Below the pieces are notes generated by a model. The model worked only from the letters and a program-made list of their open reading frames with translations. It did not search any database and had not been told where the DNA came from. Both the position numbers and the translations under genes were made by a program. From Stenopsyche tienmushanensis (lineage: Eukaryota; Arthropoda; Insecta; Trichoptera; Stenopsychidae), in the NCBI GenBank assembly GCA_008973525.1, contig WACJ01000519.1, positions 930,001-994,000 of the forward strand: DNA of 64,000 nucleotides, given 5' to 3'. Each line of letters starts with the position of its first letter. Position 1 is the first letter of the stretch. Of the stretch, positions 1 to 11,402 are shown piece after piece.

Positions 1-495
1 CAAACAAACAGATAATGAAAAATCAGTATGTATATATTTGCCTTGGCAAACATCGTTCAAGTCTTTCAATTAACGATCATTAAACTAAAAATCAACACAC
101 GCACAAAAGACGAGTGTCGAAACGGACATACGACCGACAAACATTAGATAGTATGTACGGCATCTTCGCTCGGGAGGGATTCTTCTGCAAAATTTGACCT
201 CGCGTGTTCCTTATCTTACGTAAATATATATATTTTTACATACGATAAATGTATATAATTAAGTATGCTCTTGAATAAATAGGTTGATAACCCTCCCATA
301 ACAAAAGAATCAGTGGAATTAGATCAAATGGGAGCAGCTTTTTATGATTGGACCAAACAAGAGTAAATCGTTTGGAACAATATGGGCGCGGGGGCCATGG
401 GCCATGGCTCGCAGAGGACCCAAACATTTTGTTAGTATGCATGTATTTATTTAAATAAATAAAGCATTCATCGAATATAACGTCGCTCAAATAGT
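1..495. other. Intergenic, nothing recognised
   Basis: AT-rich sequence with scattered short ORFs on both strands but no protein motif, RNA gene or repeat match that I can recognise. Confidence 0.5.
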
Positions 496-498
496 CTA

Positions 499-1893
499 GG
501 GGTATTCCAGTGTATAATTTATCAAAAGATCGATTTTGTTTGCATATTATTTTTTAGTTTGGATCTTTAAGAATATATTCCCCAAAGGAATTTCCAAAAT
601 TCCAATTATTTGCGGAGTTATAGCTATTTTAGTGACGCGTAAATCTTTAAACGCGTTTTCTCGAAACTACTTTTATCAACACGGTTGACATCATATCTCA
701 AGTTTTAATGAACAGATTTACTTTAAATTTGATAAGAACTTTCTCTATATAAGCTTCTATCGCTCTTACCAGATTTATTCTTCTGTTGTTGACATTTCTA
801 GCTTTTTAGGCCTAAAAATGTTCGATTTTTTAATGCAAAAAGTATTAAATATAGAATATTGACATTTAGTGTATTGACTAGGCAATCTTTATTGAACATA
901 CAAATCTCTTTTGAACTTTGACAAAGTATGGTAGTGGAAATAGGGGGGAGTCACGTATGTCGGTGTGTGAGTGATGATATTCTTCATCACGGACGTTCTT
1001 AATCCTAAACAGATGATTTGTCGCAAAAAAATTAAACATATTTTTACTTCTTATACTATTGCGTATAGTTTGACCTATAATTAAAAATAAATATTGAAAA
1101 ATATAAAAATAGTGAGCATTCAAAAAAAAGTGCATGATTTTACCGACATTTTTTGTAGTTTTTTGTTTATTAAATAAAAACATTTGAATATTTTTAGTTG
1201 ATTGTAATCTAAACGATGAAAAAGTTTATTGTACACATGCCCTTTAAATTTCATAAAGAATGCTCATATAGGACGTAAAGGAACACTTCCGTGAGATTGG
1301 AATAAGCGTTTAAAGTCCCTCTTCTCATCAGCTTCGCGCAGCGCAGTTTCTCTTCTTCTTTAAATAATATGTGTCAAAACTTCATAACAATCTGGCGTTT
1401 AGTACACACAACTTACAGTTATTTTATAGTGGTACAGTGGTTAAATATCCCTGGATCACATATTTCTTGAAAGTAATATAAAAGGGTAACAAATCAATGC
1501 TTAAACAAAATACTCTGGATTATCAGTACGCTTCCTGTGATTAAATAAGTTATGCTTTGGAGATGGAGATGGTTTAATTAATAAAACCCTTAAAACACCC
1601 GAGCATGATTATGGTTAATGAATGAATTTGATATTTTAAAAGAAAGATTTCGGGAGTTTTAGAAACGCCCTAGAAGAAATATCAATGAAAATAATATTTC
1701 TTGCGAGAGGCCGAAAATTATTATTTTTCTTTGAGGTAGGGGATATAGGGATATCCTTACTAATTAGGAATGTTTTTTTTTTTTTGTTTCAAATGAATAA
1801 AAGGGTTGGAATCGTGTCAACCAGGACATGCCCTTTTTAACCCCTTACACTTTTTTAAAAATACATTCGTGCCTTTAGACTAGAATACCCCCC
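499..1893 (-). mobile_element. Non-autonomous TIR element, family A (about 1.4 kb)
   Basis: The left end reads GGGGTATTCCAGT (from 499) and the reverse complement of the right end reads GGGGTATTCTAGT (ending 1893), so the ends form an inverted repeat of about 13 bp. On the minus strand the interior is collinear with a shorter copy at 22376-22900. Shared landmarks include a segment that reads 'gttgacac' after a run like 'gtgtaaggggttaaaaag', the block CCCTACCTC, and AAACTTGAGATAT followed by 'gtcaaccgtg'. No transposase reading frame is visible, so the element is presumably mobilised in trans. The superfamily is unknown. Confidence 0.6.
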
Positions 1894-1904
1894 TTAAATT
1901 GCAC

Positions 1905-2480
1905 AAACTCGGTGACCAGTTTAAGTCCGCATGAGATGCTCTCAAATCGCTCGTGCTGCATGTCCATCGTGGCATGCGCTGTGCGTAGCGCCGTCTTGTT
2001 GGAACCACGCGTCGTCGGTGTCCATATCAACCAGTTAAGGCTACAAGAAATTGTCTAAATTGCTTTTTTGGCGAAATTTGGGTCAACTTCCAATTGTTCC
2101 AAATCAGGGAACACACGGCGTTGTCTAAGGTCATTTGCTTTAAATTCTTGGATTAGTTAGATTTTATACGGGCAAAACTATACCTAAGTCCCGACGCAAA
2201 ATTCGTCAAGCGAATGTCGCAAACTTGATTGCCTCGGGTTATCCCGTACACTCTCACGCACGGCAGTGACGTTTTCAACAGACCTTGCGTTTCGGTGACG
2301 TGCGGGTGTTGGTCGATTATTTAGCGAACCGGTTGAACTCGAATTTGGCCATCAAACATCGAAAAGTCGACTCGGCAGGAATTTGCATTTTTGAACGGGA
2401 CACTGATTTTGAAAATTAAATTATATTATATATACACGTTTTACAACGCTGTAAATTTCCACGATAATTTGTCATATATT
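1905..2480 (-). pseudogene. Transposase relic, family D (Tc1/mariner superfamily)
   Basis: Broken minus-strand reading frames give pieces such as ENVTAVRESVRDNPRQSS and NKTALRTAHATMDMQHERFE, with an intervening ALxQLEVDP-like piece. These match the order of an abundant insect Tc1/mariner-superfamily transposase whose intact members read RSxENxAAVxxSVxxxP, then a segment with FQQDGATxHTA, then LRERF. Several frameshifts and stops show it is dead. Related copies lie at 8077-8435, 22880-23585, 31850-32290 and 46426-46690. Confidence 0.6.
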
Positions 2481-2509
2481 ATTATATAATTAACAATAAA
2501 TTTGACGTT

Positions 2510-2800
2510 TTTATATATAAGATCTACTGTATGTTAATTGTACTATACCTATATTATTTGAGAAAGTGCAAACAATAAGTTGGCAACGTTTTGTCGCGAT
2601 CGAATGAACGGTACGGCAGCGCATTAAATACGGACAAACAAACATTGATTTTTATATATTAGACTATGCCTATGTTACTCGCGGAATCTTTAGCAATAAG
2701 TGAACGAAGTTTTATCGCAATCCAATGGACGGTATGGCAGCGCATTTCGAACGAACAAAACCTAGTTCATTTTTATATATTAGAAGATATATAAATAATA
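2510..2800. repeat. Helentron/Helitron-like tandem blocks
   Basis: Two roughly 125-bp blocks in tandem share the motif AACGGTAYGGCAGCGCATT, preceded by 'gcaaacaataagttggcaa' and followed by ACAAACAAACATTGAT and 'tttttatatattaga'. The same unit recurs in inverse orientation at 4690-5095 and once at 51990-52140. The AT-rich start and the CGCGCCGGGTACCAGCTA-type end seen at 5075-5092 resemble non-autonomous Helentron elements of insects. Assignment rests on this end motif only. Confidence 0.45.
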
Positions 2801-4237
2801 TGCAGATACAAGGCAATATTTATCGCCGCATCACACTTTTGGTAAAAAATTACAATCAATTCTAATTAATTCTCATATAAATGAGTTTGAAATTAATGAT
2901 GACAGTGATTATGTATGAATTTTTGTTAGACTCTGATTCTGATGAAGATATTCGGTTTTCAAAAAGTGTTTATTGCTGTTGATCACTTATCGATGCGATG
3001 ATTTAAACGTAATTCTAAAAGAAATAAATGTAAAAGTGTGATTAGGTGTAAACGTTTGACGCAATCCATCAATTTTGCGCGAAAATTGACAAACAAATTG
3101 ACATTAGTCACAGTCTATTGATGTACATAGATATAACGACTTCCTAGAATAAGAAACACAAAAATGATTGCATGAATCTTGTTTATAAAATTGCATTTAG
3201 ACGAATGCACAATGGAGGGCTACTTTACCCTTGGCTGAACAAAAACGGGCGATACAAATATGTCTGAAGATCTGAAGACATCAATTACTTCGTAATGGAT
3301 ATTGACAAATGATTTTTCTTTGTGTTTGGATTGCAATTAACAAACAATCAAATAGTCGTTGTGATGCAGAAAACAGGTTGTCCAAAAATCTGGTTTTCTT
3401 CATTACACAAATCGAGTAAATATTTAATATTCCACTCGAAATATTTGTTATCACAGTGACAAAGACAAACTTATCCTCTTGTGGTTATATATTTAATTGC
3501 TCAAACTCCAAATATATATATATGAGAAAGAAGATAAAGTTATATTGCGTCTCTATAATATTTTTTATCAATTACGCGGTGAAAATAAATATTGGTGTTT
3601 GGTGACAAAAGATTCGGTGTTACATCATATGGAACAATTTAGAAAGAAGATAATATTATACGTAGAAATTAAATAATTATTTTCCTTCGCTTTTTATGCG
3701 CCATTTCAGATTTGCACAGCCCTGTGTTTAACACTAAGTTTGCAGCACCAGCGTCAATTTGACAAATCTTCATAAGCGAAATTACATGCATTTTTGCTGT
3801 TATTTCCTAGTATTTTATACTTAACATAATAAAACTCAATGTTAAAAACATAATGAACCTAAATAATTAATAAAAATCGTTATTCCATGGAGTTATTCTT
3901 TTTAATGTGTCCGAAACAAACATCAATAGCAAGATAAATATCTTGAAATCCTTAAATTCATACATTTTTACAATAAAAAAAATCAACGATCTAAACGTTT
4001 GATTTACAAATAAGTTTGTATTAATGTCAGAAATATGTAGGAATTTTATAGATAATAGCCAAGCGTACCATAAGAAATCATTTCAATTGATGAACAATTG
4101 ATTGCTTCAAAAGTTCGACGCCGATTTACACAATACATGTCAAATATACAAACGCGAAAGTTAAGTACAATTACAAACATGTCTCGAACATGGATTTTAC
4201 AATGCGATCAAGTTTGGAATAGTCGCAGTCGATCAAA
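2801..4237. other. Intergenic, nothing recognised
   Basis: AT-rich DNA with no convincing coding frame, RNA gene or repeat end. Confidence 0.4.
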
Positions 4238-5115
4238 TATGAGGGGGATTCAAATATAGCCCGGAATCTTGTACAAATGCTGTAAAAATACAAATGGAGT
4301 ATCTTATTTTTCATACATATATTCTATCGGATAGGAAGCTTCTTGATTACGTCACTGAAGGAAGAAGGCAGCTGCTCCGAAAATTAGTTGCGCACGTATT
4401 GTTCGACCGCAGCGTTGTCTCGAAATCGTTGCACTCCGAATGCCTCTTTAAACATATGGTATTGACATGGGGCGAAGTCTAGACTGTAATGTGAATATTT
4501 CCAGTATAATTGGGTCTTCATCATACTGTCTCTTAAGTCATTTCAAACCTTCGTTTATGAGAAAACGAATAATTATGCGTTGCGCAACAGAGGATGTTTC
4601 TTCTCGCCTTCTTTCTTTGGTTACAGGATTAACAAGCTTCCTATCCGGCAGAAGAAAAAAAAAAATGAAGTGAAAATAAGTTATTCCATTTTTATTTTTA
4701 TATATCTAATATATAAAATTGAACTCCCTTTTTTCGGGTTTGTTCATGTCACATGCGCTGACATACCGTTCATCTGATTGAGATAAAACTTGGTCCACTT
4801 ATTGCTAAAGATTTCGCGAGTTACATAGGTATAATCTAATATGTTAAAATTAATGTTTGTTTGTCCGTATTTAATGCGCTGCCATACCGTTCATTGGATT
4901 GCGATAAAACTTTGTCAACTTATTGTTTAAACTTTCTCAAATAATATAGATATAATATAATTAACTTCAGTAGATCTTATATATAAAAATCAATGTTTGT
5001 ATGTTTGTTCATATTTAAAATAAAACTAACAAACGATATTTTTAAAATTATCACTTCTGTGGCAGCAACGCGCCGGGTACCAGCTAACAGCAAAATTCCG
5101 GGTTATATTTGAATC
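4238..5115 (-). mobile_element. Mariner-like element (family B) with a nested Helentron-like block
   Basis: The ends form a long inverted repeat: GATTCAAATATAGCCCGGAAT near 4243 on the left against CCGGGTTATATTTGAATC near 5099-5116 on the right. Minus-strand translation of 4290-4480 gives a frame-broken mariner transposase C-terminus with pieces like FAPCQYHMFKEAFGVQRF and a downstream RNxFSEQLPSSF. About 4690-5095 is occupied by the Helentron-like tandem block, so that element is nested. A short internally deleted relative with the same ends lies in an odorant-receptor intron (49558-49832). Confidence 0.65.
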
Positions 5116-5358
5116 GCTAGTGCACAAAATATGCGCTGTTTACATGTTAAAAGTAGAGAATTAATGAAGGAGTGGACGTTTGAACTATTCATCTGGTTTA
5201 ACACCACTCAATAAGTTCGTAGGATGACATATAGTCGGCGCCACTATTGACAAATCCATATTTATGAAGCACCAACCTTCAATATTTCATAACGATCAGT
5301 CGTTTAATTTCCCAATCACAGTGCTTTTAGCGACGCCTCTTTTGTAGTTTTCGAAACA

Positions 5359-5731
5359 ATGGAAAAACCTGAATTCAGTGTGTCGATAAAGCGTTGGTTT
5401 TTAATGGGGAAAAATTTCGTCCGAGTAAATGTTATTCGGATTCGACTCCATCAAGACAAATGACCGATTGTAAATTGAAGTTGTGTGAGATGGCTGACAT
5501 CGTAAAGATATCAGAGGGCAGTGTATTCACTATTTTGCATCAAAATTTGCCTATGAGATAGCTCTGTTTGATGTGTGTATCGCGTTCGCTCACGCTCGAT
5601 CAAAGACAACAACGCGTCCACAATTTCGGAGCGCTGTTTCAGCGCAATAAACAGGATTTTTTCATGCATTATGTGACAATGGATGAAACATTTCAACTGA
5701 GTGCGCATGGTATTTATCCACTGTACACTTA
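5359..5731 (+). pseudogene. Mariner transposase remnant
   Basis: The plus strand opens with MEKPEFSVSIKRWFLMGKN. After frameshifts come KLCEMADIVKISEGSVFTIL, SLTLDQRQQRVHNF and FFMHYVTMDETF. These are the N-terminal helix-turn-helix region, the linker, and the first catalytic Asp motif (VTxDET) of mariner transposases. Stops and frameshifts interrupt the frame, and only the N-terminal half is present. Confidence 0.75.
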
Positions 5732-5739
5732 AACCTTTT

Positions 5740-6750
5740 TTTTGTATTGTATTGTATTTTCTATTTTATCCAAAATATCTCGAAACGTAATTAAAAACAG
5801 CTGCTTAAAAAAACCCGCGTCGAATTAGGTATGGAAAACTTCCCGCTAACCGAGTGTCAAAGGTACAGTCTTAATAATCGCATCGGATATCTATTTATTT
5901 AAACCGCGACTTAAAAATAATCACAAATAATCCCCAATCGATTGCTATGGTTGTATTTAATAGCTTGACATTATTTCATCATACATAGGTGCGGTCCATA
6001 GATTAACTTTTAATTTCCGCCCTGATAAATTCGATAGCCGTCGAACGAACAAACTCCATTTCAGCAAATACACTATGAAGTCAAATGCACTCAATCATGA
6101 TCATTTTATAGCACGCTGACCCTTTTTATGCGATAAAATTGAAAGAAGGCCAAAGATACAGTCAATTCTTCTATAGCGTCGAGATAGGGACCTATACACG
6201 CAAAGCGCTATAGAAAGTTGGGCACGTATTTTACCCATTGCGCAGCGTACACTATAGGAGGATTGACTGTAGAATGACATTTTAGAATTGTATTCAAATA
6301 TATTTGATATTTAAACCAGGGCTTCGAACCGGAACGAAACTGATAACCGATAAAACCGTTATTTTTGCCGTAGCCAAAACCGAAATGAAAAAAATGACGA
6401 TTCGAAGCCCTGATTCGAACAATGCACACAAGTTGACGCAATGCTTGATAACACATTTTTTATAATTGAATATTATTTATAATCAGAGTAAATATCAATA
6501 ATGAATCGACGATCACTTGTACGTGCTGCTAATTGAACATTGCATAACGTGTTGATCATATGAGCGTCTAATAATTATCCCAAATGTCAATGGCCCGCCC
6601 TAGTTCTAATATCTTGGAATTTTTCCTACACATTAGCGAGAACTCGAATTAAATCGGAAAGAATTGGGGGCCCGTCGATTTTATGAGCGTTCAAACTTCA
6701 ATTTGAATAAATTCAAACTTAACAATCGCTAGAAAACGCATGTTTTGTAG
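5740..6750. other. Intergenic, nothing recognised
   Basis: No coding frame with family resemblance and no repeat boundary seen. Confidence 0.4.
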
Positions 6751-6754
6751 ACCC

Positions 6755-6990
6755 GGTCGAGAGTTACACATGGTTTTCATTTTATTCAACCATTCTACTT
6801 TACATGCATCAACACTGATTGACTCTGTCCGTTTTTATAATATACACACTAAGTTTTTATTCGTTATCGTTATGTTCAGGTATTGCATCCGATCGCGAGC
6901 CGTTCATTCAGCGGTCTGAAAAGCGGACCGATTGAGCATACACACTTATGACCACTCTGTCCTCTTTTAGGGCCCCCCTCAGAGACTAAT
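6755..6990. repeat. Hairpin-bearing dispersed repeat, copy 1
   Basis: This block is closely similar to 43010-43250 in the same orientation. Shared landmarks are CGAGAGTTAC.CATGGTTTT, TTGACTCNGTCCGTTTTTA, the hairpin core GGTCTGAAAAGCGGACC (6913-6929), GATTGAGCATACA and CACTCTGTCCTCTTTTAGGG. The hairpin core is also found at 7627, 17195, 36228 and 43164. Where element ends can be seen (7705, 36062) it lies just inside a mariner-type terminal repeat. Confidence 0.6.
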
Positions 6991-7185
6991 TTACATAGGT
7001 GGCTTGCGCCAAATGAAGTCGTGAGTGAAACTGAACTTCCCCTACTCATAAAACCTATACTTACTGGCCATTCGATCTCGAGAAATGAGCGTATCCTCGC
7101 TGACATGGTTATTAGATTTAAGTTTTGCACCTTGCTGTGCACTTTTTTTAAGTAGGCTGGCATGATCTTGAATAGCAATAAACAG

Positions 7186-7706
7186 CTAGGGGCGGTGGAT
7201 GATCCCCATATTCCTTTGTCTCATGTGTGAAGTGACCCATGTTTCATTCATAGCTATGAATCGACGCAAAAACCTCAGCTTTATTGCTGTGAAACGCTCG
7301 ATTTAAACATCCTCATGACGCTGTTTTTGTTTAATTGTGAGCAAACGCGGCACTCATCTTGCACACAGCTTTATCATGTCTAAATTTTCGGCCAATGTGC
7401 TATGTAAAACACTTTTTAAAATGCCTACCATATCTGCTAACGCGCGTATTTTTAATCGAGGTCATCCAATATCATTTTGTGGATTTTCTCTTGGTCGATT
7501 TTTTTTTATTTATTCCTGAATTTACACCCAGACTGCCCTAAATATTTAAATTAAGTGAATACGATTGCACAAGAATAGATTAAATACATTTTTTATTGGA
7601 GCGTGAGCCGCTCATTCGTCATATCAGCGGTCCGAAAAGCGGACCGATTGAGCATACAAATGGTCACTCTGTCCTCTTACGTTAGATCAGATACTTTCGG
7701 GGCTAT
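7186..7706 (-). mobile_element. Mariner remnant with terminal repeat
   Basis: Minus-strand translation of 7200-7400 gives KLCARWVPRLLTIKQKQRHE and FLRRFIAMNETWVTSHM, the KxCARWVPRxLT and (V)TxDETW region of mariner transposases. The minus-strand 5' end, GATAGCCCCGAAAGTATC at about 7706, matches the plus-strand sequence at 36062 (GATAGCCCCAAAAGTAGC). The hairpin repeat (7627-7645) lies just inside that end. The element is dead. Confidence 0.65.
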
Positions 7707-8076
7707 CTTTGTGTATTATTTTAAAACGTACATTATAATAGTATTTAATGTATTGCATTTCTGGTCCGGGATTAATTGCCTTTTGTATTTCTATACTACT
7801 GTTATATGTTTGTATGCAATAAGGCTTTGTTAAAGCATTCAGAAAGTCATATTATATATCGAAAATTTGTTCGTATTCGTTGAAATTCGCGCGGATTTCA
7901 AGCGATATATGGACCGGAATGTGTTAATTTAAAAGTCAATTGCAGCAATGCGCTATTTTACCGACATAAATCTCATCTATTCAACCCTTTGTGGTCTTAA
8001 AAATTAGTTCTAGCAGATCCCCGTGGGCTTGCAACATTTTTGAGAATAAATAATTTTAATATTGTTATATCATATA

Positions 8077-8435
8077 GCCTTTCAATAAAGACGCTCAATC
8101 TTTAAATGTAAATAAAACAACTTATGTGCAAGATATCTACTTAAATTTTTATTTATTTCAAAGAATATTTAATGGCAATAAGTATGAAATATAATTTAGT
8201 TCAAATGTTTGCCGCGGCTTTGCTTGGTGACGCGTATTCGGGATGTCCAATTTACGACCACGGAGTATTATTTTTGAAAATAAAATTTAATAGTTTATAG
8301 ACATTGTTCATCGCTATAATCTTCCATGATAATTTGCCATATACTACTAAATACTTTGTAATAAATTTAATAGATGTTGCTTTAACAATATGGCCGCTAT
8401 AAACCAAAAAAGATAGAGCGTCCCTATTGAAAGGT
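8077..8435. mobile_element. Short deletion derivative of transposon family D
   Basis: The left end CCTTTCAATAAAGACGCTCA and the inverted right end CCTTTCAATAGGGACGCTCT delimit about 358 bp. The right interior (TATAGCGGCCATATTGTTAA on the minus strand, then a segment like 'aaatttattacaaagtatttagtagt') matches the start of the longer relic at 31850-32290. It has no coding capacity and looks like a MITE-type derivative. Confidence 0.65.
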
Positions 8436-9769
8436 TCTGCATATATTGGTTGTAATTTATTATAACGCGATTTAATTGTGCTATATCTTTAATATTTTGC
8501 AATTAGTATTGTAAGCCACATTCTTTGACTTTATCACGATGAACGATATCGTAAGTGTTAAGGTTTTTAACAGAATGTGATAAATTTATTTTTTAGAAAA
8601 TTGCCACAACAATACTCGATGCATTTCAATGATATTCTTCTAATATCAGATAAATTGCTATCGTGCACTTTGACAGTCGATAGAGTGCTCTAATTTTTAC
8701 TATTCTTACTGAGAAAAATTGTGTGGCAACTTGAAGTTAATTAATTTTATTACTTCTTCCTTCGACGCAATGGTGTCATTTTGAAACCGTGTTGACAAAA
8801 CGAGTCGCCTTTTAAACGCCTAAACAAATACAAATATGATTTGTAACGTAACAAAGTTCAACGGGATATAATCTGACCAAATAAAAAAGTATATACACTC
8901 CATTTAAAGCCACAAATGGAGAATTTATCATTGTTTTTTTGTCGTTATTTAATCTACCTTTTAATAGTCGCCATAATGGAGATGTCGTCGGTTGATTCTG
9001 CATGGGGTATATGTGCATAGATGACGTTGACAATTGTATTTCTAATAGTTTATTAGATGAAAATGGAAGGCCATTTCGATTGTAAAGATATAAATGTATG
9101 TAATAATATCAATTATTTTGCATTTCTTGTTGCAAATTATGAAAACATAAATGTACGCTTGTGATTAGACTGTCACGTTAACGACGAGCCTAATTATTTA
9201 CATTATATCCCTGCTGTTAGGTCGTTAACGAACTCTACCTAGTCTTTACGTTTTTATTTTATGTGTAATTCTCAGAATCTCAGCCATCTGCAATGTATTC
9301 TGTCGGTTCTGAGCTTCTTCCCTCCAATTTTCCAGGCCCTCCTACAGCGTCCACTTCGTTTGCGGGGTCTTACTTTCTATAGCGTGATCCCTATTTATTC
9401 TCTAGGTTCTGTATACACATGGACCTACAATTTTTTTTGGGAGTTAGGGGGATCTTTTTATACGTTTCACAAATAGACCCTATGTCCTAAGTGTCCTAAC
9501 TGTTTTTGTATTTCGTAATACTACTATAGTTTATACCCTTTCCAACGATATACTACATGTCATATAAATCATTCAATAAGTCGTTAAACTTGAAGTTACC
9601 AGCTTGCCAGGGTTAGGGTTAAGAAAAATATTTTTATGTTGAAGATGTTTTTATTAAATTTACTTACAAAATTTGTTTAAATTGACCACCTCTGATTCAT
9701 ATTCACGCACTACATCTTTTTCTTATTTCAACTGTAATTGTCTGAAGTAGCATTTCTTCTTTCATTATG
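8436..9769. other. Intergenic, nothing recognised
   Basis: Short ORFs only, with no recognised domain or repeat. Confidence 0.35.
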
Positions 9770-9900
9770 TGGCTTGCGCGGTCTTTAGACCTGACACCAG
9801 TGGATTTCTTTGTCTGGGGATGAGCCTTATTCCGTGGCTCGCACGGTTTACAGATCTGACACCACTGGATTTTTTTTTGTCTGGAGACGAGCCAAATAAT
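9770..9900 (+). repeat. Tandem duplication of a transposase catalytic segment
   Basis: Two adjacent copies of about 65 bp (9772-9830 and 9836-9894) each encode the transposase block around the second catalytic Asp: RSLDLTPVDFFVWG in the first and RFTDLTPLDFFLSG in the second. The copies have diverged by many substitutions, so the duplication is not recent. Flanking sequence carries no continuous transposase frame. Confidence 0.6.
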
Positions 9901-10199
9901 TAATTTACTGCGACAGAGGTTTCCACAAAAGAAATCCCTAATTGAATCTGATACTTAGGGTATAGGGTTTATGTGTGGAACATAGCAAAAGACCCCCCTA
10001 GGTATTCTTGTGGTAAATGTCTATTTATACTGGACATGTAGTTCCTCTTGTTCCTCTTCAACGTTTTTGAGCCATTAAAGCTATGGCTCTTCCTACGAAA
10101 AACATCCTGTCAGTCACTTTGTCAATCAAATCTTATGAAATTGATGACTTTTTGATATGTGACATCGCATTTTCAATATGCATTACCTTTGAGCGTGCA

Positions 10200-10420
10200 C
10201 CGTTGTCGGTTCGACAGTGACGCGCAGAAGCCGGAAATCGTGAAGAGTGTTCGGATAACCTTGGTTGCGGAATGACGCCCTTCCCGCGGCCATATATCTC
10301 TCTCTCTCATGACTAATAACGACATTACCTAAGTCGAGAGACACCCGTCCAGCTTCATTCCATTCGCCCCCGCTCCACTGCCACCGACGTTGTTGTACGC
10401 AACATTGGTGTCAGAAGTAT
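10200..10420 (+). repeat. Possible LTR end with a primer-binding-like site
   Basis: A more GC-rich block with a (CT)n run ends in CAACATTGGTGTCAGAAGT. The string ACATTGGTGTCAGAA recurs at 61978-61992. Such a string looks like a junction between an LTR and a tRNA primer-binding site, but no second LTR, gag or pol is visible here, so this stays tentative. Confidence 0.25.
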
Positions 10421-11014
10421 GTGCATTGGTATCTCATATTCCATCTCAAAGTGCATATGCGGATTCCGCATCAATTGAACGAAACAATAATATTTGAAAG
10501 CTTGCATGATGTGTTGCTCTCTCGACACAAAATTGATTCGTTTTTAATTCATTTTAAACATGTGATGAGAAATGGATCCAATACCATAAACGTTCAGCAC
10601 AGTACTTGGACAATGAAAAATAATCAACACACAGTCATAAGCGCAATATCCAACAAAATAAGCTGTCTGGATGAGTTACGTCTGTGATAGTCTGACGCTA
10701 TGGTCCATTTGGTTTCTCAACTTGGGACACAATATCTGTCTCAACTCCAATCTGTATATTTCAAGGAAAGAGCATATATTTCTTGAATCATCTCTTCCTG
10801 GTCTGGCTCATCGAAATATACTGCGACCAGTAATACCAAATGATCCAGAAGCTTTCAGAAAAGCAGCTTAGATTTCAGACCCAGACTCCTGTTAGCTTTG
10901 GTTGCCAGATCCCTCTATATCTCTCGTGTGGAATACATAGTTATTTAGAGAAGATAGTCTTTCTATTCGACGCCCGTCTATTCCCATCCATTCGTCCAGC
11001 AACATCCATCCTGA

Positions 11015-11055
11015 CGAGCACGTGGGAGAGGGGAGCCCCCACGTGCTCTCCAAGA
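11015..11055. repeat. GC-rich perfect hairpin
   Basis: GAGCACGTGGG and CCCACGTGCTC form an 11-bp perfect stem around a purine-rich loop. It is followed by a short duplication of CTCCAAGATATTGATAT. The context is intergenic and the function is unknown. Confidence 0.5.
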
Positions 11056-11402
11056 TATTGATATCTCCAAGATATTGCCTGGTTGATCCTGACGTAAGCC
11101 TCGCAGAAATCCATAAATATGTGATGGAAATTTACATTCCCACATTTTGTATGATGCTTACAATATATAATTGATCCACAGTAGATCTGCTATCGAGCCT
11201 GAGTTTCGTCCGGGCAAAACTTGTTTCGAATTGATCGGAGTGTAACGCCGGAGCGTGTTTATAAATATTATATTAGAAAATCTGACAATCTAGTAGTTGA
11301 TTTAATAATTTAATTTTGAAACATTCATTCCCGTAATGTTATGGCTTTGAACCATATAAAATATCCAACAGCATTTAAATTATTAAATAGTGCCTTTTTA
11401 AC

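Noticed and set aside
2510..5100. CRISPR-like spaced repeats (AACGGTAYGGCAGCGCATT units)
   Set aside because: The genome is eukaryotic, the units are about 125 bp, appear in two to three copies and occur in opposite orientation at separate loci with Helentron-like ends.
10421..11061. Several overlapping ORFs of 66-88 codons
   Set aside because: They have no motif, no splice-consistent extension and no codon bias like the real exons.
11083..11098. CCTGGTTGATCCTG, identical to the conserved start of 18S rRNA
   Set aside because: Only about 14 bases match; the following sequence (ACGTAAGCC) does not continue the rRNA, and no other rRNA segment is nearby. A chance or tiny inserted fragment, not an rRNA gene.
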